Below, in pieces: positions 48,252-54,843 of a stretch of DNA of 64,000 nt. The DNA lies in NCBI RefSeq assembly GCF_028550395.1, contig NZ_JAQQKW010000003.1, positions 124,001 to 188,000 of the forward strand, in the 5' to 3' direction. Within the stretch, counting starts at the first letter, position 1. Each line of letters opens with the position of its first letter. Origin of the DNA: Asticcacaulis currens. GTDB lineage: Bacteria; Pseudomonadota; Alphaproteobacteria; Caulobacterales; Caulobacteraceae. Position numbers and translations under genes: made by a program. The notes beneath the pieces were generated by a model. That model saw only the letters and a list, made by a program, of their open reading frames with translations. It was not told the origin of the DNA and searched no databases.

Positions 48252-48722
48252 ATGCATGATTGCAACCTAAGCGACCTTCCCGAACGCGCGTTGATGATTC
48301 GTCAGCCATACGTGACGTACATTTTGACGGGACGCAAGAAATGGGAACTTAGAGGCACCGCGACTCACGTCCGGGGGCGGATCGGCCTTATTGCATCCGG
48401 ATCAGGCACGATCCTAGGAGAGTGTATTGTTGAAGACTGCATTGGACCTCTGGAGTTTAGCCAGCTATTTGCGTCCCCATTCTTATCGACTGAGGAACGG
48501 CTTGAGCTTAAAGCCGACCACCAAGTGCCGTACTTGCAAAAAGATGGAATTCGATCCAAGACTTACGCTTGGGTTGTGACTGAGCCGAGGCTGTATCGTA
48601 TTCCGATACCTTACCGCCATCCGTCGGGCGCGATCACTTTTGTTGATCTCACGAAACCGGGGGTGGTTGAGTGTTCAGAAGCGTCACCGTCAAGGACAAT
48701 ACGCCAGCTTCAGCTTTTCTAG
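48252..48722 (+). CDS. ASCH-domain protein
   Basis: The 156-residue protein carries an ASCH (PUA-like) fold: ERALMIRQPYVTYILTGRKK followed by WELRG, then RGRIGLIASGSGTILGECIV. The final strands are KTYAWVVTEPRLYRIPIPYR. ASCH domains bind RNA or modified nucleic acids and occur in several defence islands. The start could be ATG 48252, ATG 48256 out of frame being excluded, or ATG 48294 just before the domain. The 3' end overlaps the DruA-like gene by 52 bases, so the two are co-expressed. Confidence 0.8.
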   Translation: MHDCNLSDLPERALMIRQPYVTYILTGRKKWELRGTATHVRGRIGLIASGSGTILGECIVEDCIGPLEFSQLFASPFLSTEERLELKADHQVPYLQKDGIRSKTYAWVVTEPRLYRIPIPYRHPSGAITFVDLTKPGVVECSEASPSRTIRQLQLF

Positions 48723-49891
48723 CGGCACTCCACCGCAATCTTTCTGAATTTGGACGAGATGATTTGCAACTTGTCCGGATTGGCTGTCGTGCCACTTTTA
48801 TTTGGCAAAAGAGTTACAACGGCGTAGCCTCACCGCACTTACGCGACTTGGCCTTGCGACATAGGCTTAAGGGCAAAAAAGCGGAATTCCTCAGAATTGA
48901 GCGTAGTCTGCCTCTGACACTGTTTGAAGAATTCACTGTCGATCCTAGCACCATTGTTCCAGAAATTGTTGCCTGCCTACCTGCAACTGCCAACGAAGAG
49001 CTTTTTCATTACGTTGTCTCGGGACAATCTCTACCGGCAGAGACTAGAAAGATGCGGATTGGGAAATTTCTCGTATTCGATACAGGAAATCCGCCCCGTC
49101 GATTGTTAGGGGCGATCTGTGTCAAGTCACCGATGTATTTTGATGGCGCCCGTGATCGACACCTAGGATGGCCTGATTTGCACCAATGGCAGGACGGAGT
49201 CTGGGGAAAAAACCAAGAGGCCGTCGATCTTCGCAATGTCGCTCTCACCTCAATTTACAATATCGCCGTTTGCATGCCTATACATCCCTTTGACCAGTTG
49301 AAAACAGGCAAGCTGCTGGCAGCCCTTTGTCTATCAGAGCCCGTGATTTCGTATCTCGAAACCAAGTATAGTTCTCCGGTGTTAGGCCTAACAACAACTG
49401 GTGGATGGGGCGGGAGCGCGGGCCAGTACGAGCGAATTAAATTAGCCGCCCCACGCGTTGGTTGCTCACTGCAACAGAACCTATTTGTGAAGATGCGCGG
49501 TACTCATAGATCGGTGAATTTTCCAATCCACCTTTACTATAGAAATGTGTTCGAAACGGCGTTCGCATTGTTGAAATCGGACAATGGAGTGCAGTCGAGA
49601 GAGTTTGCGGATTACGCGTCCAATCTAAGTGTGCGAAAGAAGCTTCTCTTTCGAGCTATGCGTCTAGTCGGAATTTCGCGGGAAGTCGCCGCCACAAATC
49701 CAATTGCTCACTATTTCGGCGCTTGCTCTGAGTCGCATCGACTGGCTTTAAGAAGCGAACATGGAATTCGATCTGCACCTGCCCTTAGGGCATTATCTGT
49801 CAACGATATCGTGCAGTTCTGGCGGATAAACCATTCTGCGCCCGGTCCTGTGTCAGGGCGCTTTACGCGTCTCTCTGAGATTGCTACCTGA
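48671..49891 (+). CDS. DruA-like (DUF4338) protein
   Basis: The start is GTG 48671, inside the ASCH gene, with GGGGGTGG 5-6 bases upstream. The 406-residue protein has the order of landmarks I know from Druantia DruA/DUF4338: RRLLGAICVKSPMYFDGARD with RHLGW, then DLRNVALTSIYNIAVCMPIH, then LKTGKLLAALCLSEPVISYL, then VLGLTTTGGWGGSAGQYERI. Druantia needs DruE (a large helicase) and other partners, which are absent here. So this looks like a different system built around a DruA-like protein with ASCH. The biochemical role of DruA is not known. Confidence 0.68.
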   Translation: MFRSVTVKDNTPASAFLAALHRNLSEFGRDDLQLVRIGCRATFIWQKSYNGVASPHLRDLALRHRLKGKKAEFLRIERSLPLTLFEEFTVDPSTIVPEIVACLPATANEELFHYVVSGQSLPAETRKMRIGKFLVFDTGNPPRRLLGAICVKSPMYFDGARDRHLGWPDLHQWQDGVWGKNQEAVDLRNVALTSIYNIAVCMPIHPFDQLKTGKLLAALCLSEPVISYLETKYSSPVLGLTTTGGWGGSAGQYERIKLAAPRVGCSLQQNLFVKMRGTHRSVNFPIHLYYRNVFETAFALLKSDNGVQSREFADYASNLSVRKKLLFRAMRLVGISREVAATNPIAHYFGACSESHRLALRSEHGIRSAPALRALSVNDIVQFWRINHSAPGPVSGRFTRLSEIAT

Positions 49892-50056
49892 TACGCCCCT
49901 TTACAGACGCAACGTTCTGTCCCAGTGAAAATCTCCGCTTTTGACCATGGGAGCATGGGTTGCCGGTGACTTCGCTACCCTAGAATCTATCCACGCGTCG
50001 CCACTTGTAAGCGTGGGCTACTAAGCCAATTCGACCCGCCCGGAGTATCTTTTTTT

Positions 50057-51250
50057 CTACGCAAGAAAATCCGCCCACGCATCCATCAGCTTCCTCCGCT
50101 TTTCGAGCGCGTCCCCACGGCGGTAGGCGCGCTCGGTCATGTCGCCGACGGTGTGAGCTAAAGCCGCCTCGGCAATTTCCCGCGCGAAGTCCGTTTCCTC
50201 GCCACACCAGTCACGGAAGCCTGACCGGAAGCCGTGGGGCGTGTAGTGGCCCTTTTCCATCCGGCGCAACTGCATGGTCAGGGACATTACCGACAACTGC
50301 CCGCCTTGCGTCCCCCGATAGACAAAGCCTATGGCTCTCGGCTGTTCACTATCGGATGCCACAAGCGATAGGACCCGAACAGAGTTCAATATTGCAACGG
50401 CTCGTTCGGTCAGGGGGACCCTGTGTTCCCGTCCGGCCTTCATCCGTGTGGCTGGGACCGTCCAGACCTTTGCGTCAAGGTCCACCTCTTCCCACATCAT
50501 CCCCAAGACTTCGCCGGATCGCGCCGCACACAGGATGAGAAATTCCAGGGCAAGGGCGGACATGTTGTCTCGTTTGCGCAGGTCCTGAACAAATGCGGGC
50601 ACCTCCGAATAAGGCATCGCCGCATGGTGGCCGCGCGTGAGCCTATGTCGTTTCGGCAGCAGGTGATCAAGGTGGCCTTTCCAGCGGGCCGGATTGGCCC
50701 CTGAACGCAGCCCTTTTGCGGCGGCGGCGTCAAGCACCCTCTCAACCCGGCCTCTCAAACGCGATGCCGTCTCTGGTATGGTTTGCCAGATCGGCTTGAG
50801 GACCTTGAGAACATCTTGCGTGTCGATGTCACTGACCGGCTTATCCCAAAGGGACTTGCAGTATTCACGTAGTGTGTACCGCCATTGCGCCCGGTGTTTC
50901 TCGTTTCGCCATTGCAGTTCGATGTCTGACAGCATTTGCTCAGCAAATACGCCGAAGGCAGGCTTTTCACGTTTGGCTTCCTCTTCCGCCCGTCGGACGG
51001 CTAAGGGGTCTTGCGGGTTAGTTCGATCCTTAAGGAGCCTCAGAGCCTCCCTTGCGGCCTCTCTCGCATTGGCAAGCCCTATGACAGGGAACGGCCCCAA
51101 CCCCATTTCTTTCTGTGAGCCATTCCAGCGGTAGATGAATAGCCACGATTTACCCCCTGTCTTCGTGACCTGAAGGTACAGATTGTTTCCGTCTGAGTAC
51201 CGGCCCGGCGCATTGAGGGCCTCAATCCGCTTCGTCGTAAAGGCAGCCAT
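50057..51250 (-). CDS. Tyrosine-type site-specific integrase of the island
   Basis: The 397-residue protein has an N-terminal arm-binding domain (DUF4102-like: YSDGNNLYLQVTKTGGKSWL), a SAM-like core-binding domain (about 105-190) and a catalytic domain. The catalytic domain has Arg in CAARSGEVLGMMW near 243, HGFRSGFRDW near 339, His in ALAHTVGD and Tyr in ERAYRRGDALEKRR near 374. All catalytic residues are present, so it should be active. It lies next to the right attachment site, with its start facing that site. This is the tRNA-distal end, which is less usual than an integrase beside the tRNA. Confidence 0.95.
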   Translation of the reverse strand: MAAFTTKRIEALNAPGRYSDGNNLYLQVTKTGGKSWLFIYRWNGSQKEMGLGPFPVIGLANAREAAREALRLLKDRTNPQDPLAVRRAEEEAKREKPAFGVFAEQMLSDIELQWRNEKHRAQWRYTLREYCKSLWDKPVSDIDTQDVLKVLKPIWQTIPETASRLRGRVERVLDAAAAKGLRSGANPARWKGHLDHLLPKRHRLTRGHHAAMPYSEVPAFVQDLRKRDNMSALALEFLILCAARSGEVLGMMWEEVDLDAKVWTVPATRMKAGREHRVPLTERAVAILNSVRVLSLVASDSEQPRAIGFVYRGTQGGQLSVMSLTMQLRRMEKGHYTPHGFRSGFRDWCGEETDFAREIAEAALAHTVGDMTERAYRRGDALEKRRKLMDAWADFLA

Positions 51251-51269
51251 TCGTCGTTCCCCTAATCTG

Positions 51270-51289
51270 ACCCCAGCATTGACCCCAGC
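51270..51289. repeat. Paired ACCCCAGC repeat inside the right island end
   Basis: ACCCCAGC-ATTG-ACCCCAGC differs by one base from the copy at 31540-31559 and has the same orientation. It lies 20 bases upstream of the integrase ATG, so integrase binding here could also repress its own gene. Confidence 0.65.
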
Positions 51290-51409
51290 AGGAGCCGAAA
51301 TCAGCCGGGAACCAAGGTGGATGGTTTCGGACGAATTGAATCACTTTTTACAAATAAATCAACGTACTCTCATACGACCTTAGACGACGCTGGACGAACT
51401 TCAAAAGGA

Positions 51410-51424
51410 CACCCTCTCCGCCAT
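51410..51424. repeat. Right attachment site of the genomic island
   Basis: CACCCTCTCCGCCAT, identical to 31471-31485 at the tRNA-Ser 3' end. Flanking bases on both sides differ, so the identity is limited to these 15 bases. Confidence 0.88.
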
Positions 51425-51642
51425 CAAAACTTACAAACCCGAATTTATTATTTCTGCAGCCCACCCTTCTGATCAAGACCGGTATTTACCGCGCTGGTTG
51501 GGGCGGATTCAGAGGAATGCCGCTGGACGCATTGAGCGGCAGCGCGTTGTTTACGCAACACACCTCATCAAAACGACCCAGCCTCTCGACCCACTTCGTC
51601 AGGTTGACCGTTTGTGCGGAGGTAAGGGCTGAGGCCTGCCTG

Positions 51643-53337
51643 TCACGCACGACGACCTGTAAGTTTACGAATACCGGCGGCCAGCCAGCCGGTGACGGTT
51701 TTGGGAGCTTCGATATTGCCCCATACCAATCGGTGTGAAGCACGCCGCTGGCGCAGTTCCTCGAAAGGCGGCAACAGAGACAGGCGGCAGGATTCATCAG
51801 CCACATAGCGTCCAAGCGCAGGGTTCCAATGAACAGACGGCTCACGTCGCGGAAAATCTTCGGGCAGCAAGCGCACAATCTCATCGTCCACCGTGTTCCA
51901 TAACCAGGCCAGATCGTGCCGCCCGGCATAGGAGGTGATATAGTTGAGGATGCACCAGTCGTCATGCCCGCGTTCGATGGACAGCCCTCCCTGAAAACTG
52001 CGGATACGGTGCTTGTCGGGCGGCTGATGGCGAAGCAGGGCCATATTGACCGTATAGTCGTCGTGCAACCCCTCCAGTTTCGCCTGTTGCCACGCACCTG
52101 AACGCAGATTGAAACGCACCAGCCACCCCGTGGCCTCAGTTAAGGCGGCATGGGTGGGATGCGCCGCCTGAGTCGTGCGGACATAGACGATGTCGTCACC
52201 CCCAAGCACGAACAGACCCTCCAGAGTCGTTGGTTGGGCAAACGGCAATTGCCCCTTGCCCATTACCACCCCCGTCCGGCTGTCAATAAGATGATAACTG
52301 ACTGCTGCCGTGTGCCCGCTTTCATCGGGATTGGCCGCGCCGAAAACGGCGATCTTATCTGCGTCGAGCGGTAAAAGGTGGGCCTGCGCGTGGAGCTCGG
52401 CAATGTGTTGGAATTGCGCGCCGTCAAAGCGTAACAGGGACGCCCGTGCCTCCGGTGTTACGGGCTGGCGGCCGATCCGCAGGGCGGACGCATTGTGCCA
52501 CGTCGCCGCCTCATCCGCGCGCACCTTCTGAAACAATACCTGACCGAAGCCGGTAAAGCCCAGATTATCGCCGTGACGGCGTTCGCTGCCGGGAATTTCG
52601 GTGACGATCGGCGTGTTGTAATCGCTGATCAGGGCCACGCAACTGCGGTAATCGTCATAAATCTTCTGACGTTTCTGCGGCTTTTGCCATTCCCAATACT
52701 GACCACCTTCGATGCCGTAGAGGGGCATAAAACTATGGCCGGCCGCCTGCAGGTCATAAAAGCCCGTGGCATCGACCTCTGTCAGGGGGAAGGTATGCAA
52801 ATCGACCAGCCCCGATACGTCTTCGCCCGCCTCGTTTTCGAAATCCAGAAAGACCTGACGCACATCCGGCCTCCAGACACCCCCATAGCTTCGATGCCAG
52901 TCGTCTTGTGTGGCGATGGGCGGCAATTTGGCCTTCACCGCCTGTTTGCGTCCGGGTTTCATCGATTTGGCGAGGGGTGCCAGACGTTCAAAACCAAAAT
53001 CTGGTATGTCCTCCGCGTCATCCCATTCGGCCGCTATACCGTTGAGAGCGGCCCGGCAAACAGTCTCTCCCTGCCCGGAGGGCGCGACCAGAAGCCTGTA
53101 TTCGTCGCCTAGGGTATCAATATTCCAAAGCTCATAGCCATACTCGGCCAGAAACACCGACAGCCGCTCGAAGCAGGTTTCCGGCAGTTCATTGGTCAGC
53201 TCATCGCGAAGATGCTCAAAGGCATCGGACTTGAAAAAGGCCAGGTCGGGGTAATGCTCCGGGAAAAAACCCAGATAGTCCCGGCCAACGAACTTCCAGT
53301 CGATGCCTATGATGGGGGTATTTTCCAAACTCATCAT
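51643..53337 (-). CDS. Hypothetical protein, 564 residues
   Basis: The start is ATG 53337 (MMSLENTPIIGIDWKFVGRD). There is no signal peptide or membrane segment. The N-terminal 90 residues look like a small alpha/beta domain (AEYGYELWNIDTLGDEYRLL). The middle and C-terminal parts have repeated strand motifs (LPLDADKIAVFGAANPDESG; FVLGGDDIVYVRTTQAAHP; NRGxW-like turns), which would fit a beta-propeller. The C-terminus is basic. I do not recognise a family. It sits immediately outside the right end of the island with normal core-like GC. Confidence 0.75.
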   Translation of the reverse strand: MMSLENTPIIGIDWKFVGRDYLGFFPEHYPDLAFFKSDAFEHLRDELTNELPETCFERLSVFLAEYGYELWNIDTLGDEYRLLVAPSGQGETVCRAALNGIAAEWDDAEDIPDFGFERLAPLAKSMKPGRKQAVKAKLPPIATQDDWHRSYGGVWRPDVRQVFLDFENEAGEDVSGLVDLHTFPLTEVDATGFYDLQAAGHSFMPLYGIEGGQYWEWQKPQKRQKIYDDYRSCVALISDYNTPIVTEIPGSERRHGDNLGFTGFGQVLFQKVRADEAATWHNASALRIGRQPVTPEARASLLRFDGAQFQHIAELHAQAHLLPLDADKIAVFGAANPDESGHTAAVSYHLIDSRTGVVMGKGQLPFAQPTTLEGLFVLGGDDIVYVRTTQAAHPTHAALTEATGWLVRFNLRSGAWQQAKLEGLHDDYTVNMALLRHQPPDKHRIRSFQGGLSIERGHDDWCILNYITSYAGRHDLAWLWNTVDDEIVRLLPEDFPRREPSVHWNPALGRYVADESCRLSLLPPFEELRQRRASHRLVWGNIEAPKTVTGWLAAGIRKLTGRRA

Positions 53338-53500
53338 AATTCAGCCGAAACTTCCCATGTGAGCATCCTGTGGGCGCCCGATCGGTGCAGAAATACCACC
53401 CAATCCGACTGCGGGGAAGCCGGAAGGTGGTGTTTTGACCATCAGCAGCCGGTGCTGAAACAGGCGTATTTCGACCTTACGATGCGGCATCTCCAACGGT

Positions 53501-54592
53501 CTATCCGTCCATTTGACCGCGCAGAAAGTCGATCAGTTCAGGATTGCTGCGTGTGCGCTCAAGAAGCGGCAGAATAATGCGCCACCCGTTATCGCTGTTG
53601 GTGAGGATGACTATGCCATCCCCATGGGCACGATCAATCGCGGCGAAGGTGAATGCGCCCGCATCCTTACCCGTATGCAACAGGGTCGTACCGCCGGGAA
53701 ACCCGAGGAGTTGCCACCCCAGCCCGAAGCCGATCCACGGCGGACAGGTGGCCGCTTTCGCGCCACCACACGTCTGGGGATACAGATCCGCCTGAGACCG
53801 GCTGCGTTCAGCCGCGACCCCCGAGGATAGGCCCTTGTCTTGCCATACCGCGATAAGAAAGCGCGCATAGTCGCTGGCCGTGGCGTGGGCCAGATCAGCG
53901 GCATTGTAATGGGTAACGGGTTCAACCGGTAGGGTCTTGCCCGTGTCATCATAAGGCGTGGCGAACAGCCCTGACACCCCCTGGGTGGATACATACCCCG
54001 ACGCACGCATATTGGCAGGTACAAACAGCCAGCGCTTGGCCAGAGCTTCGAATGACTGCCCTGTGCGATGCTCAGCATAGCGTGCCGCATACTGGTAACC
54101 TTCGCCCGAATAACCGGTCGTCGTCCCCGGGTCGTGATCAAAGGCAAGGCCCCTGGCATCGCGCCAGTTCGGTAATCCGGTGCGATGACTCAACGCCATG
54201 CGAACCGTAAGGCTCTTCCTTCGGGGGTCACTCGCCAAATCGGGATCGCTCCAGTACGCATCCATCGGTTCATCCAGCGAGAGTTTGCCCGCCGATACGA
54301 GTCGCAGGATGATCTCTGCGGTCAAGGGCTTGGTCAGCGAAGCCAGATTGTAGCGTGTGGCAACGGTCGCCGCGCGGTCAGGTCCCGCCATACCCCAAGC
54401 CTCTGCCGCGACCATGCGACCGTTCCGGATCAGCGCGACCGATGCACTCTCCACGCGGTGTTCGCGTAAGGTCTGGGTCATATCCGGTAAAGTGACGCCC
54501 GATCCGGCTTTCGCCAGAGAGGCCTGCGCCAGTGCAGAGACCGCGCCGCACAGGACCGTTCGTTTTGACAACGCAGCAACTTTATTCTTCAT
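53501..54592 (-). CDS. Serine hydrolase, beta-lactamase class C/penicillin-binding family
   Basis: ATG 54592 gives 363 residues with a signal-like N-terminus (KRTVLCGAVSALAQASLA). The active-site motifs of class C-type serine hydrolases are visible: SLTK near residue 86 (nucleophile Ser and Lys), YSGEGYQYAA near 160 (Tyr of the YxN-like motif), and LLHTGKDAG near 310 (KTG equivalent HTG). Family members include esterases, D-aminopeptidases and AmpC. The HTG variant and the neighbours do not point to a true beta-lactamase. It is a single gene. Confidence 0.86.
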   Translation of the reverse strand: MKNKVAALSKRTVLCGAVSALAQASLAKAGSGVTLPDMTQTLREHRVESASVALIRNGRMVAAEAWGMAGPDRAATVATRYNLASLTKPLTAEIILRLVSAGKLSLDEPMDAYWSDPDLASDPRRKSLTVRMALSHRTGLPNWRDARGLAFDHDPGTTTGYSGEGYQYAARYAEHRTGQSFEALAKRWLFVPANMRASGYVSTQGVSGLFATPYDDTGKTLPVEPVTHYNAADLAHATASDYARFLIAVWQDKGLSSGVAAERSRSQADLYPQTCGGAKAATCPPWIGFGLGWQLLGFPGGTTLLHTGKDAGAFTFAAIDRAHGDGIVILTNSDNGWRIILPLLERTRSNPELIDFLRGQMDG

Positions 54593-54792
54593 ATACAACA
54601 GCTACAGAGATTATCTGATCTGCACAAGCCTGATGATCTCTATGCCTAGGTTTAGAAAATGGTCCTTTTAGACTCCGATCCTTTTTAGACTTAGAGACGT
54701 CTTTCATCAGAGGGCGTGAATGTCTGCTGATTCCGGAAGTAAATAGGCATTGGCACTGCGGAAGCGAGACACTACCCTCCCCTATTTTTCAC

Positions 54793-54822
54793 AAAAAAAG
54801 AGCGGCAGTTGCCTGCCGCTCT
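54793..54822 (-). terminator. Terminator of the second TonB-dependent receptor gene
   Basis: On the minus strand AGAGCGGCAG-GCAA-CTGCCGCTCT is followed by a T-run of seven. It begins 22 bases after the receptor stop codon. Confidence 0.87.
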
Positions 54823-54843
54823 CTCTTATTAGTCCCGGTGGGA

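Larger units (their letters stand above)
51251..51642. other. Integrase leader, right island end and junction with chromosome
   Basis: It contains the paired ACCCCAGC repeat (51270-51289) and the right attachment site (51410-51424). After the junction there are about 220 bases before the next gene stop in which I see no supported gene. Confidence 0.6.

Noticed and set aside
48044-48265. 73-codon minus-strand frame upstream of the two-TM protein
   Set aside because: It overlaps the well-supported start at 48062 and lacks a ribosome binding site; its hydrophobic part is probably chance.
53501-54592. Calling the serine hydrolase an AmpC beta-lactamase
   Set aside because: The family motifs fit many esterases and peptidases, the third motif is HTG rather than KTG, and no ampR-like regulator is adjacent.
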